64,000 bases of DNA from Nitrospirales bacterium (GTDB taxonomy: Bacteria; Nitrospirota; Nitrospiria; Nitrospirales; UBA8639), in the NCBI GenBank assembly GCA_022825885.1, contig JAJDVY010000013.1, positions 16,351 to 80,350 of the forward strand, written 5' to 3'. The position numbers were made by a program, and so were the translations under genes. Positions 1-8,874 of this stretch are shown here, piece after piece. Below the pieces are notes generated by a model. That model did not search any database. It was given only the letters and a program-made list of their open reading frames with translations, and was not told the DNA's origin. Position 1 is the first letter of the stretch, and every line of letters begins with the position of its first letter.

Positions 1-462
1 TGGAAGCGTGCGCGTGCGGTTCATGCGATTCGGGACCGGTATGGGTTCAGTTTGACGGAGTTGATGATTGTCGTGGCCATCATCGGCATTTTGGCCGTGA
101 TTGCCATTCCGAATTTTCTGAAATATCAGGCCCGGGCCAAACAATCGGAAGCCAAAACCAACCTGGTCGCGATTCATACCAGCGAAACGGCGTATTTTGC
201 CGAGCATAATGTCTACGTCGACGATTTCAATCAGATCGGGTTCGCCGTGACGGGCTCCTCTCAATTGTATTATTACGAATTGGGGAACAGCAGTTACGGA
301 ACCCTTCCGCCGGGCTGTACGGCTTCCACCTTGGATGTCGTGTCGGAGACAGGGTTTACGGCCGTGGCAACCGCCAATATCGATGGTGACCCGACCTGTG
401 ACGTGTGGACCATCGACGAAAATAAAACGTTGGTGAACGTCACGAATGACGTGGCCTCCTAG
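1..462 (+). CDS. Type IV pilin-like protein (5' end outside window)
   Basis: The reading frame is open from base 1, so the start codon lies upstream. The visible leader contains several Arg and Lys residues and ends in Arg-Tyr-Gly, followed by mature Phe-Ser-Leu-Thr-Glu. This is the prepilin peptidase site (Gly/Phe) with the conserved Glu at mature position 5. A typical hydrophobic pilin helix follows (LMIVVAIIGILAVIAIP). The mature protein is about 139 residues with a Cys pair in the C-terminal half, a usual major or minor pilin size. It is probably assembled into a type IV pilus or pseudopilus at the inner membrane. No other pilus gene is visible. An internal TTG at 52 could be mistaken for the start but lies inside the processing site. 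Confidence 0.88.
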   Translation, partial: WKRARAVHAIRDRYGFSLTELMIVVAIIGILAVIAIPNFLKYQARAKQSEAKTNLVAIHTSETAYFAEHNVYVDDFNQIGFAVTGSSQLYYYELGNSSYGTLPPGCTASTLDVVSETGFTAVATANIDGDPTCDVWTIDENKTLVNVTNDVAS

Positions 463-510
463 TTGCTTGTCCTTTCTCCCCCTTTTTCCCTTCTTCCAGC
501 GGTAATATCC

Positions 511-540
511 TTGACTCTCTTCGAGGGGGTCTGTTATAAG
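511..540 (+). promoter_or_regulatory. Sigma70-type promoter of the hopanoid operon
   Basis: TTGACT at 511-516 and TATAAG at 535-540 are 18 bp apart, and the -10 is preceded by TGT (extended -10). Transcription would start near 547, about 90 nt before the squalene-hopene cyclase start. It lies in the 177-bp gap between the pilin and shc, where I see no other feature. Confidence 0.55.
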
Positions 541-639
541 CCACCAACCCCTGATCATGTGGGAGAGTGAGTGAAATTCCCGGTCGTTGGACCTACACGC
601 TTCTCTCGACGCATCCTGTCGATACCAGTTAATTGACAC

Positions 640-2805
640 ATGGATCTTTTGATAAATTTTCTGGGGCGGTTGTCCCAGAGTTTTTTTCCCTCTGCCCCCC
701 ATCAGGCCCAACCACGTCACCGGAAGCCGCATAACCCTTCCCTGAAACTGATCTCCAACAATCGTGGAGTGGCGGGAGAGGTGGACGGTGTGCAGGGCCG
801 GTCCGCCCCATCAACCGTAGGCCACGCGGAAGCCGTGGAAGACGCCTTGGCGCGGAGCACGGGGTGGCTTCTCGACCAACAAAATCCGGAACATGGCTAT
901 TGGGTGCAGGAATTGGAGGCGGATACGACGTTGACCTCGGAGTATTTGATGTTGCGCCGGTACATCGGGGCCGTTGATAAAGAGCGGGAAGCCAGAATGG
1001 TCCGCTATTTTCAACGCACCCAACTTGAAGACGGTGGATGGCCGATTTATACCGGAGCCCCCATGGACGTCAGCGCCTCGGTCAAAGCCTACTTTGCCTT
1101 GAAATTGGCCGGGGTCCCACAAGATGATCCGGCGATGTGTCGAGCTCGCCAGGCGATCCTGGACAAAGGCGGCGTGGTTTCAGCCAACGTTTTTACGAAA
1201 ATTGCGTTGGCCTTGTTCGGACAATACGATTGGAAAGGGCTTCCGAGCATGCCCCCCGAAGTCGTGTTGGCCCCCAAGAAGTTTGCCTTTAACATCTACG
1301 CCATCTCGTACTGGTCCAGGGCCGTCGTCATTCCTCTCCTGATCGTGTATGCCGTGCGTCGGGAATGCCGGATCTCCCCGGAACAGGGGATTGAGGAGTT
1401 GTTCAGTACGCCTCGTGAGCAAGTCAATTATCGCGACGTCCCGCCGTTTCAAAAAGATCCCGAACTCATCAGTTGGCGGAACTTTTTTGTCTGGGTTGAC
1501 CGGATTCTCAAGGTCTATGAGAAGCATCCGCTGCGGTTTGTCCGGAAAAAAGCCATGAAGCACGCCGAGGCGTGGTTGCTGGACCATATGCAAGGTGAGG
1601 GAGGGCTTGGAGCCATTTACCCGGCCATGGCCAATTCGATCTTTGCCTTGATGGCCCTTGGCTACCCGGTGTCGTATCCGTTGATCCAGAAGGCTCTTCG
1701 AGAAATCGAGGCATTGGAAATCGACGCGCCGGCTTCAGTGGATGGACCATCCACGCTTCACTTGCAGCCGTGTCATTCTCCAATTTGGGATACGGCGTTA
1801 ACCGTCAATGCGCTCATTGAGAGAGGTCTCCCCCTTGACCATGAAGCGCTGTCGCACGCCTCTTCCTGGTTGTGCTCCCGACAAACGCGGAAGGTGGGAG
1901 ATTGGATTGTCTCTTCTCCCACGGCTACGCCAGGCGGATGGTATTTTCAGTTTGAAAATGAATTGTATCCCGATGTCGATGATACGGCGGCCGTCCTGAC
2001 CGCCTTGGCGAAAGTTTCGCCGTTGCAGCCTGCCGACCGGGATGAGGCCGTTCAGCGAGGGCTGCAGTGGGCATTGGCCATGCAAAGCTCGAATGGCGGT
2101 TGGGCGGCCTACGACCGGGATAATGATCAACTGATTTTCAACAAGATTCCCTTTGCGGATCATCAGTCGTTGCTTGATCCTCCCACGGCTGACCTCACGG
2201 GCCGGTGTCTGGAGATGCTCGGCGCCCTGGGTTATGACGGGTCACACCCTGCCGTGCCCCCGGCGCTTGAGTTCCTTCGACGGGAACAGGAAGCCGACGG
2301 CAGTTGGTATGGGCGATGGGGAGTCAATTATCTCTACGGGACCTGGTGCGTCGTCGTTGGCCTTCAGGCTATTGGAGAGGACATGTCCGCGCCATGGATT
2401 CGACGCGCCGTTGCCTGGGTTGAATCCAAACAAAACCTGGACGGCGGATGGGGAGAATCCTGCTTGTCGTATGCCGACCGAGCGTGGGCCGGGAAAGGCG
2501 AAAGCACCCCCTCGCAAACGGCGTGGGCCCTGCTGACCTTGTTGACCGCGGGCTTGTCCGATTCCTTGAGCGTCGCAAGGGGCATTAATTTTTTGCTTCG
2601 TCACCAACGGGGAGATGGGACGTGGTCAGAACCATTCCACGTCGGCACCGGATTCCCCAGGGTGTTCTATCTTCGGTATCACGGCTACAGCAAGTACTTC
2701 CCCATGTGGGCGCTGGCCATGTATCGTAACGTTCGGATGCGCCGTCAAACGAAGGCTCAAGCGCTGCAATCCGTCGCGCAATCAGCCAGGCAACGGCAGT
2801 CCTGA
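640..2805 (+). CDS. shc: Squalene-hopene cyclase
   Basis: Cyclises squalene to hopene/hopanol, the committed step of hopanoid synthesis; a monotopic inner-membrane enzyme. The 721-residue length fits the family (about 630-720). The catalytic Asp motif appears as P-DVDD-T near residues 445-448. Many QW-type repeats are visible, including DGGWPIY, NGGWAAYDRDN, DGSWYGRWGVNYLYGTW, DGGWGES and GDGTWSE. The first ~60 residues are a variable basic extension without domain features. The ATG at 640 is the only start giving the full N-terminal alpha/alpha domain. It is the first gene of the hopanoid operon, and hpnG follows immediately. Confidence 0.97.
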   Translation: MDLLINFLGRLSQSFFPSAPHQAQPRHRKPHNPSLKLISNNRGVAGEVDGVQGRSAPSTVGHAEAVEDALARSTGWLLDQQNPEHGYWVQELEADTTLTSEYLMLRRYIGAVDKEREARMVRYFQRTQLEDGGWPIYTGAPMDVSASVKAYFALKLAGVPQDDPAMCRARQAILDKGGVVSANVFTKIALALFGQYDWKGLPSMPPEVVLAPKKFAFNIYAISYWSRAVVIPLLIVYAVRRECRISPEQGIEELFSTPREQVNYRDVPPFQKDPELISWRNFFVWVDRILKVYEKHPLRFVRKKAMKHAEAWLLDHMQGEGGLGAIYPAMANSIFALMALGYPVSYPLIQKALREIEALEIDAPASVDGPSTLHLQPCHSPIWDTALTVNALIERGLPLDHEALSHASSWLCSRQTRKVGDWIVSSPTATPGGWYFQFENELYPDVDDTAAVLTALAKVSPLQPADRDEAVQRGLQWALAMQSSNGGWAAYDRDNDQLIFNKIPFADHQSLLDPPTADLTGRCLEMLGALGYDGSHPAVPPALEFLRREQEADGSWYGRWGVNYLYGTWCVVVGLQAIGEDMSAPWIRRAVAWVESKQNLDGGWGESCLSYADRAWAGKGESTPSQTAWALLTLLTAGLSDSLSVARGINFLLRHQRGDGTWSEPFHVGTGFPRVFYLRYHGYSKYFPMWALAMYRNVRMRRQTKAQALQSVAQSARQRQS

Positions 2806-2848
2806 TTGGCGTCATCTTTTCTCACTTCAACGGTTTCCGGAGTCTTCC

Positions 2849-3610
2849 CTGGAAAATATCGCTGTCTTTGCCGCGACCCCTTGGGAGTTCAGCGCCATTG
2901 GACAGGCGTTGCCTGCGAGCCAGGTTGAGCGGATCAACGGGGTCAAGTGGCGTCGATGGGCGAATGCTTCCCGTTTCATTGCCGTCATTCAAACCGGGAT
3001 CGGGTTGGCAAATGCGCGGGCCGCGTGTGAGGCGGTGTTTCCGAAAAGACCCTGGACCGTGTTTATTTCCTCGGGGTTTGCGGGCGCCTTGGTTCCTTCG
3101 CAAATCGGCGATTTGGTGATTCCCGAACAGGTCGTCCGGGAGGATTCGAGTCTCACGGGGCTCGTTCCCGATTCCTCTATTCTCTGCAGTGCCTCGTATC
3201 GGCAACACGCTTGCCAAGCGGCGAAGGTATCCAAGAGCGCGGTTCTCTCCGGTCGGTTGGTTACGGTCAGAAATATCGTCTGGTCGGCTAGAGACAAATG
3301 GGCCATTGGCCGGGCTTTTGAAGCGAGCAGCCTGGATATGGAAAGTGCGGCTATCGGGTCAATGGCTGCCCGGCATGGCATCCCGTTCTGCGTGGTCCGG
3401 TCGGTTTCTGACCTGTTAGAAGAAGATTTACCCTTCGATCTCAATCTGTTTCGCCGGCCGGGCACGTTCGTGCAAGGGACGTGGGCCGTGGCCACCACTC
3501 CGGGAAAATGGTCGGGGTTCAATCGACTGCGTCGGCAAAAAAACGCGGCCTCGGTCCGGTTGGCTGGATTCTTTGAAATCTTTTTCTCCATGACGGAAAA
3601 TAGCAGCTAA
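2849..3610 (+). CDS. hpnG: Hopanoid-associated phosphorylase HpnG (nucleoside phosphorylase family)
   Basis: Expected to remove adenine from adenosylhopane, giving the ribosylhopane precursor of bacteriohopanepolyols. The nucleoside phosphorylase fold shows in an N-terminal IAVFAATPWE strand, QTGIGLANA, SSGFAGAL near the phosphate site, and the C-terminal DMESAA motif with the RSVSD segment typical of purine phosphorylases. The frame extends back to an ATG at 2615, deep inside shc. There is no ATG, GTG or TTG in frame between that point and the conserved domain. A CTG at 2849 has a GGAG six bases upstream and gives a 253-residue protein of family length. I chose it as the likely start; it would be a rare initiation codon. 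Confidence 0.85.
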   Translation: MENIAVFAATPWEFSAIGQALPASQVERINGVKWRRWANASRFIAVIQTGIGLANARAACEAVFPKRPWTVFISSGFAGALVPSQIGDLVIPEQVVREDSSLTGLVPDSSILCSASYRQHACQAAKVSKSAVLSGRLVTVRNIVWSARDKWAIGRAFEASSLDMESAAIGSMAARHGIPFCVVRSVSDLLEEDLPFDLNLFRRPGTFVQGTWAVATTPGKWSGFNRLRRQKNAASVRLAGFFEIFFSMTENSS

Positions 3611-3614
3611 AGCA

Positions 3615-3639
3615 TCGACCCGGTTTGAGTCCGGGTCGA
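3615..3639 (+). other. Perfect 9-bp hairpin between hpnG and hpnM
   Basis: TCGACCCGG (3615-3623) and CCGGGTCGA (3631-3639) form a perfect stem with a 7-nt loop, five bases after the hpnG stop. There is no T-run after it, so it is more likely an mRNA-processing or stability hairpin, or an attenuator, than an intrinsic terminator. Confidence 0.5.
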
Positions 3640-3701
3640 GATGGTATCCATGTTGAAAAATCCCGTATTGACCGGACTTGTTGACAAGAAAGGAAATGGT
3701 T

Positions 3702-4358
3702 ATGCCTCAGCGACTTCCAGGAATTGCGAGAACGGTTGACATACGCATCCCCATCTTGATCAGCGCACTGACTCTGGGGTTGTCGATCTTTGGATTTTCT
3801 TCGTCACTCTCCGCGGCTGTGGAGCCAGGTTCAGCCATGGAGGCGATGAAAGAGACCATTGATCAGGCCCTGAAGATCATGGAGGATGAGTCTCTCAAGT
3901 CGCCGGAAAAGTCCCGGGAACGGTTGGCAATTCTGGAAGACATCATCGGAAAGCGTTTCGATTATAGGGAAATGGGGAAACGAACCCTGGGGAAACATTG
4001 GCGGCAATTCAGCGAAGCCGACCGGAAAGAATTCGTGCGGCTGTTTCAGCGCTTCTTATCCAAGACGTACGCCGGAAACGTTGATGGCTATTCCGGCGAA
4101 CAGGTTCACTATCTCAAGGAACGGAGAAAAGGAAATTTTGCGGAGGTTCAAACCGCGGTGACCTCGGACAAGTCGACCGCCTCTATCTATTATCGCTTGC
4201 TGAAGAGCGCGAATGCCTGGAAGGTGTATGACGTGGTCATAGACGGCGTCAGTTTGGTCAAAAATTTTCGAAGCCAATTTGGACGTATTATCGAGGCCGA
4301 ATCGGCAGAGGGTCTTCTTGAGAAATTACGGGCGAAGACCGCCGTGTCCGGGTCCTAG
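3702..4358 (+). CDS. hpnM: Hopanoid transport-associated periplasmic protein HpnM (MlaC/Ttg2D family)
   Basis: MlaC/Ttg2-family proteins carry lipids between membranes, and HpnM members are linked to hopanoid trafficking to the outer membrane. The product has an N-terminal hydrophobic signal segment (about residues 17-40, ending SSSLSAA). The helical MlaC-type domain follows, with recognisable signatures RFDYREMGKRTLGKHWRQ, FVRLFQRFLSKTY and WKVYDVVIDGVSLVKNFRSQF. ATG 3702 was chosen because AGGA at 3691-3694 is correctly spaced; TTG 3678 and ATG 3696 are in frame but poorly placed. The usual hopanoid transporter partner (HpnN) is not visible in this window. Confidence 0.87.
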   Translation: MPQRLPGIARTVDIRIPILISALTLGLSIFGFSSSLSAAVEPGSAMEAMKETIDQALKIMEDESLKSPEKSRERLAILEDIIGKRFDYREMGKRTLGKHWRQFSEADRKEFVRLFQRFLSKTYAGNVDGYSGEQVHYLKERRKGNFAEVQTAVTSDKSTASIYYRLLKSANAWKVYDVVIDGVSLVKNFRSQFGRIIEAESAEGLLEKLRAKTAVSGS

Positions 4359-4376
4359 GACGTCCTGTAGCCGTCT

Positions 4377-4402
4377 GCCGTCGTTGTTTCCGCATCGACG
4401 GC
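4377..4402 (+). terminator. Possible weak intrinsic terminator after hpnM
   Basis: GCCGTCG (4377-4383) pairs with CGACGGC (4396-4402) across a 12-nt loop and is followed only by TTT. It lies 18 bases after the hpnM stop in the 211-bp gap before dxs. The short U tract makes efficient termination doubtful. Confidence 0.35.
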
Positions 4403-4458
4403 TTTCGCGGGTGGGAGAAGGGTCGGAACAGGATGGTAGCATTTCCTAGTGGGATTTC

Positions 4459-4487
4459 TTGACATCATCCCTTTATTTTGTGAAACT
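4459..4487 (+). promoter_or_regulatory. Possible promoter upstream of dxs
   Basis: A perfect TTGACA at 4459-4464 is followed 17 bp later by GAAACT (4482-4487), a poor -10. The AT-rich stretch up to 4560 holds no gene, so a dxs promoter here is plausible but not strongly supported. Confidence 0.3.
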
Positions 4488-4569
4488 GAGTCTTCACGTC
4501 ATTGAATTTTCACTGAATCCGATATATCATAGTGCATCACAATGCATTATTCGGAAGTGAAATAAGATT

Positions 4570-6453
4570 ATGTCTCTCCTGAAAGGAATCGAAGGGCCGT
4601 CCGATCTCAAAAAATTGTCGCCTGAACAATTTCCGGATTTATGCCAGGAAATTCGCGACCAGATTATTGCCGTGATCTCGAACGTCGGCGGGCACCTTGC
4701 TTCCAATCTCGGCGTCGTTGAATTAACCGTCTCGCTTCATTACCTGTTAAATACGCCCGATGATCTGATTGTCTGGGATACCAGCAATCAAACGTATGCC
4801 CATAAGCTGTTGACCGGTCGACGAGAGCAGTTCCATACGATTCGGCAATTCGGCGGATTGAGCGGGTTTTGCAAGCGGGAAGAAAGTGTCTATGATACGT
4901 TTAATGCCGGTCACGCGGGTACGGGTGTTTCTGCAGCCGTGGGTTTTGTGGAAGCCCGGGAACAACAAAAGCAGTCTCACAAGGTCGTTTGCGTCGTGGG
5001 AGACGGTGCGTTGACTTCCGGACTGACCCTCGAAGGGCTTCAGCAAGCAGGTGATAGCCGGAAAGATCTGTTGGTGATTTTGAACGATAATCAAATGTCG
5101 ATTTCGAAAAACGTCGGGGCAATCTCTGCCTATCTGAACCGGACCATTACCGGTGAGTTGGGCGTTCGTCTGCAAGAAAAGGCGAATCGGCTCATGGAGA
5201 CGATCCCCCGCATTGGCGGACAGGTGAAGAAAGTGGCCGGCCGGGCTCAATCGTTGGCAAAAGGGTTGGTGTCGCCCGGGATGCTGTTTGAGGAATTGGG
5301 ATTTCGGTACGTCGGGCCCCTCGACGGTCACGAATTTGAATATTTACTGCCGACCTTGGAGAACGTACTCAAGCTGGAAGGTCCCACCTTATTGCATGTC
5401 GTCACCAAGAAGGGCCTGGGCTATAAGCCGGCGATGAGCGATCCCGTGTGGTTCCACGCCAGTTCACCCTTTGACCGCGACACGGGAAAACCCAAGAGTA
5501 AAGCCGCAAAACCTTCGTATAGCAGTATTGCCGTCAACACGCTCGTTCAATTGGCCAATGAAGATCCGCGTATCGTGGCGATTACCGCTGCGATGTGTGA
5601 AGGGACGGGATTGACCGCCTTTGAGCAGGCCTTTCCCGACCGGCTGTATGACGTGGGGATCGCCGAGCAACATGCGGTGACGTTTGCCGCGGGTATGGCC
5701 ACGCAAGGCATGCGTCCCGTGATCCCGATCTATTCGACTTTCTTGCAACGCGCCTATGACCAGGTTATTCATGACGTGGCCACGCAGAACCTGCCGGTGA
5801 CGTTCTGCATCGATCGGGGAGGACTCGTGGCGCAGGATGGGACGACCCACCACGGGGTGTTTGATTTTGCGTATCTCCGGCATATGCCGAACATGGTGAT
5901 CATGGCCCCCAAGGATGAAAATGAATTACAGCATATGGTCAAGTCGTGTATCAGTTCCGATCGGCCCGCCGCCGTTCGGTATCCTCGGGGCTCGGGGTTG
6001 GGCGTAAAAATGGACCAGGTCCCGGAAACCCTGCCTCTCGGCAAGGGCGAGTTGTTGCGAGAGGGGACGGATATTGCGTTGCTTGCGATTGGTATCGCGG
6101 TGCATCAAGCGATGGAGGCGGCCGAGCGGCTGGAGGGGGAAGGGATTTCCGTTGCGGTCGTGAATGCCCGCTTTGTCAAACCGATTGATGCCGGGTTGAT
6201 CGGCACCGTGGCCAGACAGGTGAAGTGTCTGCTTGCCATAGAGGAAGGCTCGGCAATGGGCGGGTTCGGGTCCGCGGTTCTTGAGGTCCTCTCCGAGGAA
6301 GGCATTGTCAACGTGCCGACCAAGTGTATAGGGTTGCCTGACTGGTTCATTGAACAGGGTCCGCAGGATTTCCTGCGCGAGAAATACGGGTTGACGGCTG
6401 ACGGCATTTATCAACAAGCCAAACAATTGGTTGCGCGCGTCTCCGTTCGATAG
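4570..6453 (+). CDS. dxs: 1-deoxy-D-xylulose-5-phosphate synthase
   Basis: First enzyme of the MEP isoprenoid pathway: condenses pyruvate and glyceraldehyde-3-phosphate, using thiamine diphosphate and Mg2+. At 627 residues it is full length. Visible motifs are the TPP/Mg site VVGDGALTSGLTLEGL with a downstream DNQMSISKN, the conserved YVGPLDGH, GIAEQHAVTFAAGMA with the catalytic Glu, and DRGGLVAQDGTTHHGVFD. Domains I, II and III are all present in order. ATG 4570 follows a purine-rich AAGTGAAAT stretch. Its place between hpnM and ispG suggests that C5 precursor supply is tied to hopanoid production. Confidence 0.97.
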   Translation: MSLLKGIEGPSDLKKLSPEQFPDLCQEIRDQIIAVISNVGGHLASNLGVVELTVSLHYLLNTPDDLIVWDTSNQTYAHKLLTGRREQFHTIRQFGGLSGFCKREESVYDTFNAGHAGTGVSAAVGFVEAREQQKQSHKVVCVVGDGALTSGLTLEGLQQAGDSRKDLLVILNDNQMSISKNVGAISAYLNRTITGELGVRLQEKANRLMETIPRIGGQVKKVAGRAQSLAKGLVSPGMLFEELGFRYVGPLDGHEFEYLLPTLENVLKLEGPTLLHVVTKKGLGYKPAMSDPVWFHASSPFDRDTGKPKSKAAKPSYSSIAVNTLVQLANEDPRIVAITAAMCEGTGLTAFEQAFPDRLYDVGIAEQHAVTFAAGMATQGMRPVIPIYSTFLQRAYDQVIHDVATQNLPVTFCIDRGGLVAQDGTTHHGVFDFAYLRHMPNMVIMAPKDENELQHMVKSCISSDRPAAVRYPRGSGLGVKMDQVPETLPLGKGELLREGTDIALLAIGIAVHQAMEAAERLEGEGISVAVVNARFVKPIDAGLIGTVARQVKCLLAIEEGSAMGGFGSAVLEVLSEEGIVNVPTKCIGLPDWFIEQGPQDFLREKYGLTADGIYQQAKQLVARVSVR

Positions 6454-6477
6454 GTCTTGACCTGAAGAAGCCTTGCG

Positions 6478-7638
6478 ATGAGGATCACGCGAAAAAAAAC
6501 CAGACAGATTCAGGTCGGTTCAGTCAAGATCGGGGGGGGGGCGCCCATTGCGGTCCAGTCCATGACTGTCCCTCATCCGAGTGACGTCCGTGGAACCGTT
6601 GAGCAAATTCACCGGATGGAAGCGGCCGGGTGCGAGCTTGTGCGTGTTGCCGTACCCGATCAAGAGGCCGCGACGGCCCTGCCCAACATCAAAGCGCAGA
6701 CTTCGATCCCTTTAATAGCGGACGTGCATTTCGATCATCGCCTGGCGCTCAAAGCGGCCGAAGTCGTCGATTGTGTTCGCATCAATCCCGGAAACATCGG
6801 GCCATGGTGGCGATTGGCCGAAGTCATCAAAGCCGTGCAAGACCGGGGTATTCCCCTCCGGGTGGGCGTCAACGGCGGTTCGTTGGAGCGCCCCCTGTTG
6901 GAGAAGTACGGGTATCCCACGGCCGAGGCCCTGGCAGAATCGGCCTTGAATGCCGTCCATGCCATTGAGGATATGGGCTTCACAAACATGAAGGTGTCGT
7001 TGAAAGCCTCGGACGTGCACATGGCCGTTGACGCGTATTGGTTGTTTGCCCATCAATCGGACTATCCCCTTCATATCGGGATCACCGAGGCGGGGACCGC
7101 CAGCACCGGCGCAGTCAAATCCGCCATCGGATTGGGCTGGCTGTTGTCTCACGGGATCGGAGACACCTTGAGAGTCTCGCTGGCCGCCGACCCCGTGGAA
7201 GAAGTGAGGGTCGGTTTTGAAATTCTCAAATCCTTGGAGCTTCGTCATCGCGGAGTGAACGTCATTGCCTGTCCGACCTGCGGCCGGGTCGAGATTGACG
7301 TGGTGCGACTGGCCGATGAACTGGAAAAACGGCTCAGTCATATTACAATGCCCTTAAACGTGTCCGTCTTGGGCTGCGTCGTGAATGGTATCGGCGAAGG
7401 GAAGGAGGCGGATATCGGCATTGCGGGAGGGCAGGGCATGGGCATTCTGTTCAAAAAAGGGAAACTCGTTAAGAAAGTGCCGTCGGAACAACTGATGGAC
7501 GTCCTCATCGAAGAAGTTGAATTGATGGCGTTGGAGCAGAATGACTCACCTGCGGGGACGTCTTCTTCCCCGTCCCCGATTGCTGCGGATTCTGACTCGT
7601 CATCCGGTCGTGAACTCCCCGTTCTGTCCTCGCGCTGA
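6478..7638 (+). CDS. ispG: 4-hydroxy-3-methylbut-2-en-1-yl diphosphate synthase
   Basis: Penultimate MEP-pathway enzyme: reductively opens MEcPP to HMBPP using a [4Fe-4S] cluster. The cluster ligands are visible as CPTCGR (C265, C268) and GCVVNGIGE (C300 and the conserved Glu). The TIM-barrel half has RVAVPDQEAA and VRINPGNIG. The core matches the short bacterial form, but the protein ends in a roughly 35-residue Ser/Asp/Pro-rich low-complexity tail that is not part of the family core. It starts 24 bp after dxs, so the two are almost certainly cotranscribed. Confidence 0.96.
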   Translation: MRITRKKTRQIQVGSVKIGGGAPIAVQSMTVPHPSDVRGTVEQIHRMEAAGCELVRVAVPDQEAATALPNIKAQTSIPLIADVHFDHRLALKAAEVVDCVRINPGNIGPWWRLAEVIKAVQDRGIPLRVGVNGGSLERPLLEKYGYPTAEALAESALNAVHAIEDMGFTNMKVSLKASDVHMAVDAYWLFAHQSDYPLHIGITEAGTASTGAVKSAIGLGWLLSHGIGDTLRVSLAADPVEEVRVGFEILKSLELRHRGVNVIACPTCGRVEIDVVRLADELEKRLSHITMPLNVSVLGCVVNGIGEGKEADIGIAGGQGMGILFKKGKLVKKVPSEQLMDVLIEEVELMALEQNDSPAGTSSSPSPIAADSDSSSGRELPVLSSR

Positions 7639-7697
7639 CTCACGTCGTCCCAATGCATGGTGCTTTGCGGCGGACAGCCGCGGTGACCGGTCTCTCC

Positions 7698-7726
7698 TTG
7701 TCAGGGGTTGAGGGCCTCGTTATAAT
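7698..7726 (+). promoter_or_regulatory. Promoter of tRNA-Cys (and possibly hpnH)
   Basis: TTGTCA at 7698-7703 and a consensus TATAAT at 7721-7726 are separated by exactly 17 bp. The predicted start (about 7733) lies two bases before the mature tRNA 5' end. It lies inside the hopanoid/MEP gene run, so hpnH transcription may be partly driven from a stable-RNA promoter. Confidence 0.75.
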
Positions 7727-7734
7727 GTTGCCCG

Positions 7735-7810
7735 GGCGCCGTACCCAAGTGGCTAAGGGAGCAGTCTGCAAAACTGCGATTCAGCGGTTCGATCCCGCTC
7801 GGCGCCTCCA
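7735..7810 (+). tRNA. tRNA-Cys (anticodon GCA)
   Basis: The acceptor stem GGCGCCG (7735-7741) pairs with CGGCGCC (7800-7806), followed by discriminator T and an encoded CCA. The anticodon loop CTGCAAA carries GCA at 7768-7770. The T arm GCGGTTCGATCCCGC is canonical. The U73 discriminator is the identity base expected for cysteine. It lies between ispG and hpnH. Confidence 0.97.
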
Positions 7811-7857
7811 TTGCCATTTCATCTCATGAGTCGAATAGAAAGGGTCTTGGGAAAACC

Positions 7858-8874
7858 ATGGCTGTTCCGCTCTCCCAGATGCTGACAGTCACCAGCTACG
7901 TGTTCTCGCAAAAACTGAAGGGCGTTAAACGCTATCCATTGGTGTTGATGTTGGAGCCGCTCTTTCGGTGCAATCTGGCCTGTGCCGGTTGTGGAAAGAT
8001 CCAATATCCCGAGCACGTCCTGGACCGGCGGTTAACGCCCGAACAATGTTGGGCTGCGGCTGAAGAGTGCGGCGCTCCCATTATCAGCATTCCCGGCGGG
8101 GAGCCGCTCATTCATCCCGAGATGTCGGAGATCGTTCAAGGGTTGGTGCGCCGCGGGAAATTTGTCTATTTGTGCACGAATGCGATTCTGCTGGAACGCA
8201 AAATGGATGAATATACCCCTTCCAACCGTTTGATCTTCAGTATCCACATGGACGGGTTGCGTGAAGAACATGATTTCGCCGTCTGTCGTGACGGGGTCTA
8301 TGACGTCGCGACGAGAGCGATCAAAGCGGCCTTAAAACGAGGATTCCGGGTCACCACCAACACGACCCTTTTCAGCGATGCGAATCCGCCTCGGGTTCGG
8401 GCCTTTTTTGACGAAATGATGGATCTTGGCGTGGAGGGGATGATGATATCTCCGGGCTACAGTTACGAAAAGGCGCCGGACCAGCATGGCTTCTTGAAGC
8501 GGCGTCGGACGCAGGAACTGTTTGCCGCAGTGTTTGCGGAGAGGAAACGCCGGTGGCGATTCAACCAATCCCCCTTGTTTTTGGAATTTCTTATGGGCAA
8601 ACGTGATTATCAATGCACCCCATGGGGAAATCCCACCTATAATATTTTCGGCTGGCAGAAGCCGTGTTATCTTTTGCAGGATGGATACGTATCGAGTTTC
8701 AGGGAATTGCTCGAGACGACCGCGTGGGACCGGTACGGCGTCGGGCGCAATGAGAAATGCCGGGATTGTATGGTGCATTGCGGGTTCGAAGCCTCGGCCG
8801 TGGAGGAAACGTTTGGTTCATGGTCCGGGTTGACCGGAACCGTGAAGGCGATGTTGTTTCCCAACGCGACCTGA
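7858..8874 (+). CDS. hpnH: Adenosyl-hopene transferase HpnH (radical SAM)
   Basis: Joins the 5'-deoxyadenosyl group to hopene to form adenosylhopane, the first step of side-chain elongation and the reaction that feeds HpnG. The radical-SAM cluster motif CNLACAGC (C38, C42, C45) sits in the characteristic LEPLFRCNLACAGCGKI context, followed by IPGGEPL. A C-terminal Cys group (PCYLL, NEKCRDCMVHCGF) may bind a second metal site. Length (338) and the N-terminal MAVPLSQM agree with the family. Its stop overlaps the start of the next gene by one base. Confidence 0.96.
   Translation: MAVPLSQMLTVTSYVFSQKLKGVKRYPLVLMLEPLFRCNLACAGCGKIQYPEHVLDRRLTPEQCWAAAEECGAPIISIPGGEPLIHPEMSEIVQGLVRRGKFVYLCTNAILLERKMDEYTPSNRLIFSIHMDGLREEHDFAVCRDGVYDVATRAIKAALKRGFRVTTNTTLFSDANPPRVRAFFDEMMDLGVEGMMISPGYSYEKAPDQHGFLKRRRTQELFAAVFAERKRRWRFNQSPLFLEFLMGKRDYQCTPWGNPTYNIFGWQKPCYLLQDGYVSSFRELLETTAWDRYGVGRNEKCRDCMVHCGFEASAVEETFGSWSGLTGTVKAMLFPNAT

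Noticed and set aside
2615..2848. ATG 2615 as the start of HpnG
   Set aside because: It would add about 78 residues read out of frame inside shc and not found in the family.
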